Translations under genes and position numbers: made by a program
From: Acidimicrobiia bacterium
Lineage (GTDB): Bacteria > Actinomycetota > Acidimicrobiia > Spongiisociales > ZC4RG35
DNA: 64,000 nt
Direction: 5' to 3'
Assembly: GCA_028284765.1 (NCBI GenBank)
Contig: JANQRA010000011.1
Span: 124,001 to 188,000 of the forward strand
Shown here: one piece after another, positions 33,764 to 42,772 of the stretch
How positions within the stretch are numbered: position 1 is the stretch's first letter
How the letters are laid out: the number at the start of each line of letters is the position of its first letter
Notes under the pieces: model-generated
Told to the model about the DNA's origin: nothing
The model's database searches: none
Seen by the model: the letters and a program-made list of their open reading frames with translations, nothing else

Positions 33764-36541
33764 TCAGTCCGATAGCTCGATCGCAGCGGCGAGCGCCGAG
33801 GCATCTTCGATCGACATTTCGGTTCCCTTCGCCTTCCAGTCCACAAACCGGTCGTCATCGCTGAGCGATTCGAGGGCTTGGTTCCATTTGATCTCGTCCA
33901 GGCCATACGGCCATCGGCCGGCAGCCGATGCGGCGGACATGAGGACGGTCGCCGTTTCGCCGTCGCCGGTCTGGGCCGCAAGTAGGGCCAAGTATCGAAT
34001 AGCGGTCCAGGTGTAGGACACAGCTCCAATTCGCCGATAGACGTCCAGCCCTCCCTTGAGGGATTCGAGCGCAGCCGGACCATCGCCGACCTGCATGTAC
34101 GCCCAGCCCTGGGCGGTGAGGGCCATTCCCTCAATGAAACGGTTGTTCACCGATCGCGACCTCTCCACAGCGCGGGAGAACAGCGTGATAGCCCGGCTGT
34201 GGTCAGAGCCGATCAACGCTTCCCCAAGTGTGTAGTCGGCGTATGCGATGTACGTGGGTGAGCCTGTCTTCCGAGCGGTCTGCTCAATACCTTCAGCCAC
34301 TGCAAGAGCTTTGTCGTAGTAGCCCTGATACGAGAGCGCCAGCGCCTCGCCAGCCACGGCGTCGATGACACCGACCGTGTCTTCCACGGAGCTGGCTCTG
34401 ACCAGTTGCTTGTCGAACATCTCGAGAGCCATGTCGAGATCGCCGATATAGCAAGCGACATCTCCAGCCATGAACATCGGGAAGCGAGCTGCCGGGCCGT
34501 CGGAGAATGCGATTCCTCTCTCGGCATATTCCATTGCCAGTTCAACATCACCACGCTTCATGGCCGCCAGCGATGCCCAGGCAGATGCGATGGGCGTCAC
34601 CTCGTGTCCGTTGGCTGCAGCGAGGACCGTTTCGCCCCAGTCCACGATCGCAGGTGGCTGTCGGTGATAGAACCAATCGAACAAGCCCTCGAGAATGTCT
34701 GAGACGAAGTCGAAGTGGGCAGATTCGACCGAGAACCTGATGGCCGCTGCCATGTCATCCGTGGCCGCTTGCGCAACTTCGATCCACCGGGCTTCCTCCG
34801 GCCCGGCCAAACCATCACCAATGCGTGTAGACAAGCCAGCAAAGAACTCTGCGTGACGGAGTCTGGGCTCCACCTCGTTCCCGAGTCTCTCTGCAGCGAA
34901 AGACCTGAGAACTCGAAGCATGCGATATCCGTCTCCTGACCGACGAACGACGAGCGAGCGCTCGACCAGCGAAGCAATCAGGCCCGGAACCTGTTCCGGC
35001 GTCATGGTGTCGAAGGAGACGACGTGGGTAGCGGCCTTGAGCCCGAAAGGACCGGAAAAGACGGAGAGTCTCCGGAATACGGTTTGTTCCGACGACGTGA
35101 GGAGGTCGTAGGACCAGCTGACAAGGGCTTCGAGGGTCTGGTGGCGAGGCGTATCGCCTCGTCGTGGGCGTTCGAGGAGGTCGATTCTCTGCTGGAGCCG
35201 GTCGGTCATGTCTTCGAGCGTCAAAACCGAAGAACGTGAAGCCGCCATCTCGATGGCCAATGGCATGCGATCTACGAGTTCGCACAGATTCGACACCCGC
35301 CGATCGTCGTCAGCGAAGTCGGCTCCAACTCTCCGAGACCTTTCTAGGAAGAGATCCAAAGCTCCTTTCTCGTCCAGCGGTCCGAGATTGATGGACACCT
35401 CGCCTGCGACGTTGAGTGCCTCTCTGCTCGTGGTCAGAATCCGGACCTGTGTGTTGAGAAGGATGGCACTGACAATGTCTGCCACTTCGTCGATAACGTG
35501 CTCACAATTGTCCAGGCACAGGACGCCGCTCGACGTTTGCAATCGTGAGATGAGCGTTTCCAGTGGTTGGTCCCGTGCTTCGACGCCAACGGCGTTGAGG
35601 ATCGCCGGGAGAACACCATCCGGGCTTCCGACGCTTCCCAGCGCGACGAACCAAACGTTGTCTGCTCCAATGTCTCGAGACAGGAATTCGAGAACCAGCC
35701 GGGTCTTGCCCATACCTCCAGGACCGGTGACTGTCACCAATGAGGAAGAACTGATCGTTGATCCCAACTCCTCGATGTCCACCTCCCGGCCAATGAACTC
35801 ATCTGGCGGAACCGGCAACGGTGACACGGGTAGCCGAGCAAGCTCCTCAAAGACGGAATCCTCTGCTTGGGAGAGAGCGGGAGAGGGGTCGAGTCCGATC
35901 TCTGCGATTCTCGATCGGTACTCGTCGAGTGTCTTGATCGCTTCGGGCTGGCGGCCTGCGGCGTGGAGAATCAGCGCTCGTTCGATCCACGCCGATTCGC
36001 GCAGATGCTCTGCCGCAATGACACGATCAGCAGCTGTCAGCGCATTCTCGTAGTCACCGACCATGCGGAGGGATGAGGCGAGTTTCTCTTCTGCCGTGAG
36101 ACGCCGCTCGTGAAGCGCTCGAGCCTCGATGTCGAGGTGTGGGAAGTCTTCGAAGGCCGGGCCTCTCCACAGCGACAGTGCTTGCCTCACAACCTCCACA
36201 GATTCGAGTGGTCCCTGAGGCAGATTCGACATGAGGGCCACGAACGTATGTGCATCGATTTCGAACTCCGATGGGTCGAATCGGTATCCGGGAGATTCAG
36301 TGAGGATCGCGCTCCTGCCCAGTTCTCGCCTGAGTCGTGATACGTAGGACTGAATGGTGGCCGGTCCGGTCGGGGGCGGATCCTCACCCCAGAGGTGCTC
36401 CAGCAACGTTGGGACCGACACCACTTCACCGTTAGCCGCCACCAATGACGCCAGAAGCCTTCGCTGCGTGGGTCCTCCGAGGTCGATGGGCCCGTCTTCA
36501 GACTGGGCGGCGATTGGGCCCAGAACCGAGATCCGTATCAC
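33764..36541 (-). CDS. AfsR/SARP-type regulator with BTAD, NB-ARC ATPase and TPR-like C-terminus
   Basis: 925 residues. Residues 1-95 are an OmpR-like winged helix (TQRRLLASLVAANGEVVS, SYVSRLRRELG), 96-235 a BTAD helical domain, and about 247-500 an NB-ARC-type ATPase with P-loop VTGPGGMGKT (271-280) and LCLDNCEHV as the Walker B strand. The last 400 residues are helical repeats of TPR type. Such proteins activate transcription after ATP-driven oligomerisation, often next to their targets. The GTG start has TAATAT six bases upstream. The divergent methyltransferase gene is the natural candidate target; this is inference. Confidence 0.88.
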   Translation of the reverse strand: MIRISVLGPIAAQSEDGPIDLGGPTQRRLLASLVAANGEVVSVPTLLEHLWGEDPPPTGPATIQSYVSRLRRELGRSAILTESPGYRFDPSEFEIDAHTFVALMSNLPQGPLESVEVVRQALSLWRGPAFEDFPHLDIEARALHERRLTAEEKLASSLRMVGDYENALTAADRVIAAEHLRESAWIERALILHAAGRQPEAIKTLDEYRSRIAEIGLDPSPALSQAEDSVFEELARLPVSPLPVPPDEFIGREVDIEELGSTISSSSLVTVTGPGGMGKTRLVLEFLSRDIGADNVWFVALGSVGSPDGVLPAILNAVGVEARDQPLETLISRLQTSSGVLCLDNCEHVIDEVADIVSAILLNTQVRILTTSREALNVAGEVSINLGPLDEKGALDLFLERSRRVGADFADDDRRVSNLCELVDRMPLAIEMAASRSSVLTLEDMTDRLQQRIDLLERPRRGDTPRHQTLEALVSWSYDLLTSSEQTVFRRLSVFSGPFGLKAATHVVSFDTMTPEQVPGLIASLVERSLVVRRSGDGYRMLRVLRSFAAERLGNEVEPRLRHAEFFAGLSTRIGDGLAGPEEARWIEVAQAATDDMAAAIRFSVESAHFDFVSDILEGLFDWFYHRQPPAIVDWGETVLAAANGHEVTPIASAWASLAAMKRGDVELAMEYAERGIAFSDGPAARFPMFMAGDVACYIGDLDMALEMFDKQLVRASSVEDTVGVIDAVAGEALALSYQGYYDKALAVAEGIEQTARKTGSPTYIAYADYTLGEALIGSDHSRAITLFSRAVERSRSVNNRFIEGMALTAQGWAYMQVGDGPAALESLKGGLDVYRRIGAVSYTWTAIRYLALLAAQTGDGETATVLMSAASAAGRWPYGLDEIKWNQALESLSDDDRFVDWKAKGTEMSIEDASALAAAIELSD

Positions 36542-36547
36542 GAGTCG

Positions 36548-36553
36548 ATATTA
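36548..36553 (-). promoter_or_regulatory. -10 box (TAATAT) for the BTAD regulator
   Basis: Lies 6 bases before the GTG at 36541 on the minus strand. TAATAT is close to the sigma-70 consensus and there is no ribosome-binding site; TTGAAG at 36568-36573 may be a -35 box but the spacing (14) is short. Confidence 0.5.
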
Positions 36554-36631
36554 CGGACGCAAGGCGACTTCAAGCCTTCTGCAAGGACGGGTCCATACCT
36601 TCTCGAGAGTCAAACCAAACAAGGAGAAGAG

Positions 36632-37726
36632 ATGACCATCGCAATTGAAAAAGTTGATGAGGCTGCCGTCGAGGACTTCGTCGGCCGTGTGTTCGACTCG
36701 GTCTTGGGGATGATGGACGCCTGGTCCATATATGTGGGCGACAAGCTCGGTCTTTACGATGCGCTTGCTGCTGGATCTCGAACACGGGACGAGTTGGCTT
36801 CCGAAACCAGCACCAACTGGCGCTATGTGGGCGAATGGCTCGAGCAACAGGTGACAACAGGGTTCTTGACTGTGGACGACCCGTCACGGCCCGACTCTGA
36901 GCGGGTCTACTCACTCCCGGCCGAGCACGCTGAGGTCTTCTGTGATCGAGACAGCCTCAACTTTCTGACGCCGTTCGTACGTCTGGTGACGGCCGGAGGG
37001 ATGCAGATGCAGTCTCTCGTCGAGGCCTATCGGACTGGCGGTGGCGTTTCCTGGGAGCAGTTCGGGGAAGACATGCGAACGGGTCAGGCAGAAATGAATC
37101 GGCCCTGGTTCCTCCAAGCGATCGGCACCGACTGGTTCCCTTCCGCCCCGGCCGTCCAGCAGAAGCTGGTTGAGCAGGACACCAGAGTCGCAGACATTGG
37201 ATGTGGCGAGGGATGGTCGTCCATCGCACTGGCGCAGGCCTACCCGGGGATCACCATCGACGCTTACGACGTCGATGAGGCATCGATACTTGCCGCCAGG
37301 CATCATGCTTCGGACGCCGGAGTAGCCGACCGCATCCGTTTCCATCACGTCGATGGCAAGGGGATCGAAGCTGGGAATCACTACGACGTGGTCACGTTCT
37401 TCGAATGTGTCCACGACATGCCGGACCCGGTCAGCGTTCTCGAGACGGCAAACCGCATCGTCAAAGAGGACGGGGTAGTTGTTGTCATGGACGAAGCCGT
37501 AGGTGAGGCTTTCGGGGAGCAGACGGACGAAGTGGAGAGGCTGATGTACGGGTTCTCGATGTTCGTGTGCCTTCCAGACGGCCTTTCCCATGACGAGAGC
37601 GTCGGCACGGGAACGGTGATGCGACCTTCAAAACTGGCCGAGTACGCGTCCTCTGCTGGGTTCGAGAGGGTCTCGGTTCTCCCCATCGAGAACGACCTCT
37701 GGCGTTTCTACCAACTCCACCAATAG
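36632..37726 (+). CDS. SAM-dependent methyltransferase with N-terminal winged-helix dimerisation domain
   Basis: 364 residues. Residues 20-95 resemble the winged-helix/dimerisation domain of O-methyltransferases (WSIYVGDKLGLYDALAAGSRTRDELA). The catalytic domain has VADIGCGEGWSSIALAQAYP (motif I), AYDVDEASI and FFECVHDMPDP. A very good ribosome-binding site (AAGGAGAAG) precedes the ATG, unlike many neighbours. The substrate is unknown; similar proteins act on small molecules or are annotated simply as class I methyltransferases. It is divergent from the BTAD regulator across 90 bases. Confidence 0.82.
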   Translation: MTIAIEKVDEAAVEDFVGRVFDSVLGMMDAWSIYVGDKLGLYDALAAGSRTRDELASETSTNWRYVGEWLEQQVTTGFLTVDDPSRPDSERVYSLPAEHAEVFCDRDSLNFLTPFVRLVTAGGMQMQSLVEAYRTGGGVSWEQFGEDMRTGQAEMNRPWFLQAIGTDWFPSAPAVQQKLVEQDTRVADIGCGEGWSSIALAQAYPGITIDAYDVDEASILAARHHASDAGVADRIRFHHVDGKGIEAGNHYDVVTFFECVHDMPDPVSVLETANRIVKEDGVVVVMDEAVGEAFGEQTDEVERLMYGFSMFVCLPDGLSHDESVGTGTVMRPSKLAEYASSAGFERVSVLPIENDLWRFYQLHQ

Positions 37727-37731
37727 CCGGA

Positions 37732-37788
37732 TTGCGAACCCTGGGTTCCTGACTTCGCATAGCGAAGTCAGGAGCCCTCAGTTCGCAA
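37732..37788. repeat. Long hairpin repeat, left copy, flanking the AbiEi/DUF559 gene
   Basis: Two 27-base arms (37732-37758 and 37762-37788) match at 23 positions around an ATA loop. The inner stem TCCTGACTTCGC / GCGAAGTCAGGA is perfect over 12 pairs. The outer-left arm begins GCGAACCCTGGGTTC, a motif found inverted in the right copy at 38736-38788. The stop codon and last codons of the AbiEi/DUF559 gene lie within the right arm. Confidence 0.85.
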
Positions 37789-38688
37789 AGAGCGGCGCCG
37801 GGAGAGGATCGCCGACACCGACTCCGAAACGGTTTGGGGATCGGACGTAACGTCCTCCCAGGTGAATCGGACCACCACCCATCCGTGCCTGACCGCATCG
37901 CGATCGCGCTTTCGGTCGTTTCGCATCTCAGATCGTCGTTGGTGCCAGCTCCGGGAGTCCCACTCGACTGCCAACCGGTGATCTGGGTAGGCGTCGTCGA
38001 AGCGGCGGCCGGGTGCCCACGGGACCCGGTATTCGGAGACCGGGTGTGGGGGCGGCATCGACAGGAGAATCCTGCGTCCTTTTCGTTCCAGAACCGAAGC
38101 CTCCGGTGCGAACAATCGGGCTTCGACAAACGTCGAGACGGCTTTGGTGCCGCCCTTGCCTCGTCGACCGATCTCACCCCTCATCGCTTCGAGTTGATCC
38201 AGCGATAGCAGTTTTGCCACCATCGCTGACTCTGCGACCCGTTCGAAGACTCGGTAGCTGACTACACCGGCCAGGTCGAACAACGTTCTGGGGGAGTTGG
38301 TGCAGGGTATCCCGTTGACGCTGACGAGGTGTGTGGGTGACAGATCGCCGGCTCGGCGTACGGTCACACCCGGGAACCGGTGAGTCGTATGGCTCGGGAC
38401 CGTGACGGTCGGCTCCAGCCTCGGTGGTGAAGGAAGCTTCAACAGGTGCGCAGCGGATTGGTGGGACGCGACTCCCTGAGGAAGTGCCAGCAGCGCACCT
38501 CTCAACAAGTCGCTGTGGTCGCTGGACGGTATGACCTGATAGATCCCTTCCTTGAGGGGCAGGAGGTCGCCCTCATTGACCATGCGGTCGACGCGGCTTG
38601 CCGAGACGGAGTTCGCCAGCAGTTGCTCCCGAGAGAGATACCCGCCGTTCTGGGTTGCGAGCTCGATCAGGTCTCGTGAGATCCCCAT
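37768..38688 (-). CDS. AbiEi-type winged-helix plus DUF559 (Vsr-like nuclease fold) protein
   Basis: 306 residues. The N-terminus (LIELATQNGGYLSREQLLANSVSASRVDRMV) is the winged helix found in AbiEi antitoxins and related regulators. The middle resembles the AbiEi C-terminal region (FDLAGVVSYRVFERVAESAM). Residues about 200-295 resemble DUF559, a restriction-endonuclease-like fold related to Vsr (DDAYPDHRLAVEWDSRSWH, RDAVRHGWVVVRFTWEDV). No AbiEii toxin partner is adjacent. The gene is flanked by inverted hairpin repeats and its 3' end runs into one of them. The family is common and multi-copy in actinobacteria; its function is unknown. Confidence 0.78.
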   Translation of the reverse strand: MGISRDLIELATQNGGYLSREQLLANSVSASRVDRMVNEGDLLPLKEGIYQVIPSSDHSDLLRGALLALPQGVASHQSAAHLLKLPSPPRLEPTVTVPSHTTHRFPGVTVRRAGDLSPTHLVSVNGIPCTNSPRTLFDLAGVVSYRVFERVAESAMVAKLLSLDQLEAMRGEIGRRGKGGTKAVSTFVEARLFAPEASVLERKGRRILLSMPPPHPVSEYRVPWAPGRRFDDAYPDHRLAVEWDSRSWHQRRSEMRNDRKRDRDAVRHGWVVVRFTWEDVTSDPQTVSESVSAILSRRRSLRTEGS

Positions 38689-38735
38689 ACGGCCAGCTTG
38701 TCTGACCGGACGGCCAGATGGAACACCGTCGTTCC

Positions 38736-38788
38736 GCGTTCTGCGGGCCGTGGACTTCGCATAGCGAAGTCCAGAACCCAGGGTTCGC
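38736..38788. repeat. Long hairpin repeat, right copy, flanking the AbiEi/DUF559 gene
   Basis: Arms 38736-38760 and 38764-38788 surround an ATA loop, with a perfect 10-pair inner stem TGGACTTCGC / GCGAAGTCCA. The outer (right) arm, read in reverse complement, matches the outer arm of the left copy at 23 of 25 bases. The two copies differ in the stem by paired changes, so pairing is kept. It lies between the carboxylase stop (38798) and the AbiEi/DUF559 start. Confidence 0.82.
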
Positions 38789-38797
38789 TATTGACGG

Positions 38798-40528
38798 CTA
38801 TTTGATGATGGCGATGACCTGCCCGGCGGCCACTGTGTCGCCGGGCTCGACTCGGAGCTCTACAACATCGCCGTCGGATGGCGAGAGAACCTCGTTCTCC
38901 ATTTTCATGGCCTCGAGCACACAAATCGGTTCACCGGCCTCGATTGATTCACCGGCCTTGACCGAGACTTTCACGATCGTTCCCTGCATCGGGGCTGAGA
39001 CAACTCCGTCAGAACCCCCGCTAGACCCTGAGCTGGTCAACCTCGGAGGACGACGTTTGACCTGACCTCCAACGGAGCTCTCAGGTGCCCAATAGGAAAC
39101 CTTGAAACGGCGACCGCCGACTTCGACCGTGATGTCGCGCTTGGTCGTTTCCTCTTCTTCGGGCATGTGAGGAGCGACATTGGGCTCGCCCTCGCCGAGT
39201 TTCACCGAATCCTCCATCCACTTTGTGTGGTGTCGACCCTCAACGAAAGCCTCGTGATCGAGCACCGTCAGATGAGCCGGAATGGTTGACGCAACACCCA
39301 CCACCTTGAACTCGCGGAGCGCACGCTTCCCACGATTGATGGCAGCCTCTCGATCAGCGCCCCAGACGACGAGCTTTGCCATCAGATTGTCGTAGTACTG
39401 GGAAACACTCGTGCCTGGTCGAATCCATGAGTCGACACGCACCCCCGGTCCTGCAGGCTCTTCCCACTCGACGACCTGACCTGGAGTCGGGAGGTACTCG
39501 TTGAAAGGGTCTTCGGCGTTGATTCGAAACTCGATGGCATGGCCACGAGGTTCAACCGAGTCGATCGACAACTCCTCACCGGCGGCGATCCTCAATTGCC
39601 ACTCAACGAGATCGAGGCCAGTCACCATCTCAGTGACCGTGTGCTCGACCTGCAGGCGGGTGTTCATTTCGAGGAAGTAGAAGTCTCCTTGCTGGTCCAT
39701 CAGGAACTCCACGGTCCCGGCGTTCACGTAGTCACATGAGCGCCCGGCATCGATGGCCGCTTTGCCCAGCACCTTTCGCTGCTTGTTGGTGATGCCCGGT
39801 GACGGAGTCTCTTCAATCAGCTTCTGATGTCTGCGTTGGACAGAACAGTCCCTTTCACCCAGGAAGACTCCGTTGCCGTGCTGATCAAAGAGGATTTGGG
39901 CCTCAACATGGCGCGGTTTATCGAGATACTTCTCGACGTAAACCTGGGCGTTGCCGAAGTAGGCCTCGGCTTCTCGCTTCGCACCGTCGAAGGCGTCACC
40001 AGCCTCTTCAGCGCTGCGCACAACCCTCAGGCCTTTGCCGCCACCACCGTGCGCCGCTTTGATCGCTACCGGGTACCCGAAGTCTTCTGCAAGGGACAGG
40101 ACTTCATCGACGGTTGTCACCGGGTCGGTTATCCCGGGCACTGTCGGCACACCAAAGGCTTCCGCATTCCGGCGCGAGGTGATCTTGTCGCCCATGGCCT
40201 CGATGGCCGACGCAGGGGGACCCACCCAGATCAAGCCAGCTTCTTGAACCGCATTCGCAAATGTGGCGTTTTCTGAGAGGAATCCGTATCCAGGGTGAAT
40301 GGCTTCCGCTCCAGATTCGTGGGCGATCCTGAGAACGTTCTCGATATTCAGATAGCTCTCAGCCGCTGGCGCACCTCCGACGTTCCAGGCTTCGTCCGCG
40401 ATATCGACGTGCAAAGCGTCTCTGTCGAGTTCGGAGAAGATGGCGATGGTGCGGATGCCCATCTCCTGAGCAGTCCGGATTACCCGGACGGCGATCTCGC
40501 CGCGATTGGCTATCAGAAGGCTCTTCAT
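38798..40528 (-). CDS. Acyl-CoA carboxylase alpha subunit (biotin carboxylase + biotin carrier)
   Basis: 576 residues. The biotin carboxylase part (1-450) has IANRGEIAVRVIRTAQEMGI, IHPGYGFLSEN, KAAHGGGGKGLRVV (ATP-grasp loop) and FLEMNTRLQVEH. The C-terminal biotinyl domain has EAMKM with biotin Lys542. This two-in-one layout is the actinobacterial AccA/PccA type. It makes carboxybiotin for transfer to acetyl- or propionyl-CoA by the beta subunit, whose stop overlaps its start by 4 bases. BirA, which attaches the biotin, is encoded just beyond. Together with the nearby mutase, propionyl-CoA carboxylation is plausible, but substrate range is not visible. Confidence 0.94.
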   Translation of the reverse strand: MKSLLIANRGEIAVRVIRTAQEMGIRTIAIFSELDRDALHVDIADEAWNVGGAPAAESYLNIENVLRIAHESGAEAIHPGYGFLSENATFANAVQEAGLIWVGPPASAIEAMGDKITSRRNAEAFGVPTVPGITDPVTTVDEVLSLAEDFGYPVAIKAAHGGGGKGLRVVRSAEEAGDAFDGAKREAEAYFGNAQVYVEKYLDKPRHVEAQILFDQHGNGVFLGERDCSVQRRHQKLIEETPSPGITNKQRKVLGKAAIDAGRSCDYVNAGTVEFLMDQQGDFYFLEMNTRLQVEHTVTEMVTGLDLVEWQLRIAAGEELSIDSVEPRGHAIEFRINAEDPFNEYLPTPGQVVEWEEPAGPGVRVDSWIRPGTSVSQYYDNLMAKLVVWGADREAAINRGKRALREFKVVGVASTIPAHLTVLDHEAFVEGRHHTKWMEDSVKLGEGEPNVAPHMPEEEETTKRDITVEVGGRRFKVSYWAPESSVGGQVKRRPPRLTSSGSSGGSDGVVSAPMQGTIVKVSVKAGESIEAGEPICVLEAMKMENEVLSPSDGDVVELRVEPGDTVAAGQVIAIIK

Positions 40529-42075
40529 TGAGGACCGTTGCCGTGTTTCTTGGGCGGCAATGTCTCACGTTTCGTTCTGAGCATCTCCATCGCGCGGATC
40601 AACTTCACCCTCGTCTCTCGGGGTTCGATGATCTCATCGACCAGGCCGAGCTCCGCCGCGACATAGGGGTTATTGAACCTGTCCTCGTAGTCAGCAATCA
40701 GCTCCTCGCGCCGTCCTTCGATGTCATCTGCCTGGGCGAGTTCCCTCCGGTGGATGATGTTGACTGCACCAGGCGCCCCCATGACCGCGATTTCGGCTGA
40801 AGGCCACGCGAAAACCAGATCGGCGCGAATGCCTCTCGCATTCATCACGAGATAGGCGCCTCCGTAGGCCTTGCGGGTGATCACAGAGATTCTGGGAACA
40901 GTGGCCTCGCAGTATGCATAGAGAAGCTTCGCACCGTGGCGGATGATGCCCCCATGCTCCTGATCGACGCCGGGCAGGAAGCCTGGAACGTCCACAAACG
41001 TGAGGATGGGGATGTTGAAGGCGTCACAGAATCGAACGAATCTGGCGGCCTTCTCCGAGGCGGCGATGTCCAGCGTTCCTGCCAGCACCGCTGGCTGGTT
41101 CGCTACTACGCCCACGGCATGGCCGTCGAGCCGACCGAATCCCACGACGATGTTCTTGGCGAACTGCTCATGGACCTCGAAGAACTCGTCGGAGTCGAGA
41201 ACCGACTCGAGCACCGTCTTGATGTCGTAGGGCTGGTTGGATTCGTCAGGAATTATCGAATCGAGATCATCGTCGGCCCGGTCCGAGCGGTCGGCAGGTG
41301 CGTAGTACGGGGGCAGCTCCATGTTGTTGCGAGGCAAGAACGAGAGGAGATACCTCACAGCTTCCAGTGCGTCCTGGCCGCTTGGATAGACGAAGTGTGT
41401 CACACCTGACTTTGACGAGTGGGCTCCAGCACCACCGAGGTCTTCCATAGTCACTTCCTCACCCGTCACCGCCTTTATGACGTCCGGGCCGGTGATGAAC
41501 ATGTGGGACGTCTGATCAACCTGAAACACAAAATCGGTGAGTGCGGGGGAGTAGACGGCGCCACCAGCGCACGGCCCCATGATCACCGAGATCTGAGGGA
41601 TCACACCACTTGCCCGCACGTTTCTCTCGAAGATTCGGCCGTAGCCGTCGAGGCTGGAGACTCCTTCTTGAATTCGGGCCCCACCCGAGTCTTTGAGGCC
41701 GATCACTGGCGCCCCGGTCTCGATTGCGAGGTCAAGGATCTTGCAGATCTTGTCGGCAACCACTTTTCCGAGAGATCCCCCGAACACGGTGAAGTCTTCG
41801 GCAAAGACGAAGACCGGGCGACCGTCGATGGTGCCGTGACCTGTGACGACTGCGTCACCGGGTGGCTTCTTGTCTTCGATCCCGAATCCAGATGACTGAT
41901 GTTTCACGAATTGGTCGATTTCGTTGAACGAGCCCTGGTCGAGAAGGGCATCAATTCTCTCGCGCGCCGTGAGCTTTCCGGCTTCGTGTTGACGCGCCAC
42001 AGCCCGCTGGGTGCCGGCGTGCAACGCAGCGTCTTTCATTTCCCTAAGTTGACCTATGCGCGCCTCGGTGCCCAA
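40525..42075 (-). CDS. Acyl-CoA carboxylase beta subunit (carboxyltransferase)
   Basis: 516 residues, cytosolic carboxyltransferase of the PccB/AccD type. The N-terminal half has GSFNEIDQFVKHQS, VTGHGTIDGRPVFVFAEDFTVFGGSLG and MGPCAGGAVYSPALTDF (oxyanion region), and the C-terminal half LTFVDVPGFLPGVDQEHGGIIRHGAKLLYAY and MGAPGAVNII. The TTG start at 42075 follows GGAGGAG closely. It is upstream of and overlaps the alpha-subunit gene, so both are made together. Confidence 0.94.
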   Translation of the reverse strand: MGTEARIGQLREMKDAALHAGTQRAVARQHEAGKLTARERIDALLDQGSFNEIDQFVKHQSSGFGIEDKKPPGDAVVTGHGTIDGRPVFVFAEDFTVFGGSLGKVVADKICKILDLAIETGAPVIGLKDSGGARIQEGVSSLDGYGRIFERNVRASGVIPQISVIMGPCAGGAVYSPALTDFVFQVDQTSHMFITGPDVIKAVTGEEVTMEDLGGAGAHSSKSGVTHFVYPSGQDALEAVRYLLSFLPRNNMELPPYYAPADRSDRADDDLDSIIPDESNQPYDIKTVLESVLDSDEFFEVHEQFAKNIVVGFGRLDGHAVGVVANQPAVLAGTLDIAASEKAARFVRFCDAFNIPILTFVDVPGFLPGVDQEHGGIIRHGAKLLYAYCEATVPRISVITRKAYGGAYLVMNARGIRADLVFAWPSAEIAVMGAPGAVNIIHRRELAQADDIEGRREELIADYEDRFNNPYVAAELGLVDEIIEPRETRVKLIRAMEMLRTKRETLPPKKHGNGPQ

Positions 42076-42115
42076 GACTCCTCCGTAACCTCAATCAGAC
42101 TCGTCGGGAGACAAG

Positions 42116-42772
42116 TTGGCTACACCATATTTCCAGTACACCTTCGACAGTGTCCCATCGACCCAGGATGTCGCAAGAGACAAGCTCGAAGACCTACCTG
42201 TCCTCGCGATTGCAGCACGGCAAACAGAGGGTCGAGGCCGGACGGGCAACACCTGGTTGAACGCTGAACAAGCCTTTGCCGCGTCCCTCGCGTACCGACA
42301 CCCGGTACGCGATGGCCGACCAATAAGTCTCATGGCCGGTGTCGCCGCTCGGCGGGCTCTGGGGTCGGTCGATTTGAAGTGGCCCAATGACGTGCAGCGA
42401 GGGGGGCTCAAGATCGGAGGCATTCTGGTTGAGCGAAGTGGCGGCGTGACCGTTGTTGGTTTCGGACTGAATGTCTCCTGGGAGGACCCCCCGGAAGGTG
42501 TTGGTGCTCTCTTCGATGAGCCAGTCGGCGAATCGAGACACGTTGAGCTTGCAGCCCTTTGGGGGGCCGAACTCGCTCGACTACTGGAAGGGACAGGCTG
42601 GCCGATTGGCGACTATCGGGACTCTTGTGTGACTCTCGGCAGACAAATCACTTGGGAACCGGATGGCGCAGGCAAGGCAGTCGACGTGACCGACGATGGA
42701 GGCCTGATCGTGGAGACTGATGATGGCCCTCAGGTGATCACCTCAGGCGAAGTCCATTCCGTGCGGAGCTAA
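42116..42772 (+). CDS. birA: Biotin--[acetyl-CoA-carboxylase] ligase
   Basis: 218 residues, monofunctional biotin protein ligase without the N-terminal DNA-binding domain of E. coli BirA, so it should not be a repressor. FDSVPSTQDVA, ARQTEGRGRTGNTW (biotin-adenylate binding loop) and LKWPNDVQRGGLKIGGILVE are diagnostic, and the C-terminal SH3-like domain is present. The TTG start has GGGAG five bases upstream. It is divergent from the carboxylase genes whose product it modifies. Confidence 0.93.
   Translation: MATPYFQYTFDSVPSTQDVARDKLEDLPVLAIAARQTEGRGRTGNTWLNAEQAFAASLAYRHPVRDGRPISLMAGVAARRALGSVDLKWPNDVQRGGLKIGGILVERSGGVTVVGFGLNVSWEDPPEGVGALFDEPVGESRHVELAALWGAELARLLEGTGWPIGDYRDSCVTLGRQITWEPDGAGKAVDVTDDGGLIVETDDGPQVITSGEVHSVRS

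Noticed and set aside
37768-38688. An AbiE toxin-antitoxin operon.
   Set aside because: Only the AbiEi-like winged helix is present, fused to a nuclease-fold domain; no AbiEii nucleotidyltransferase gene is adjacent.
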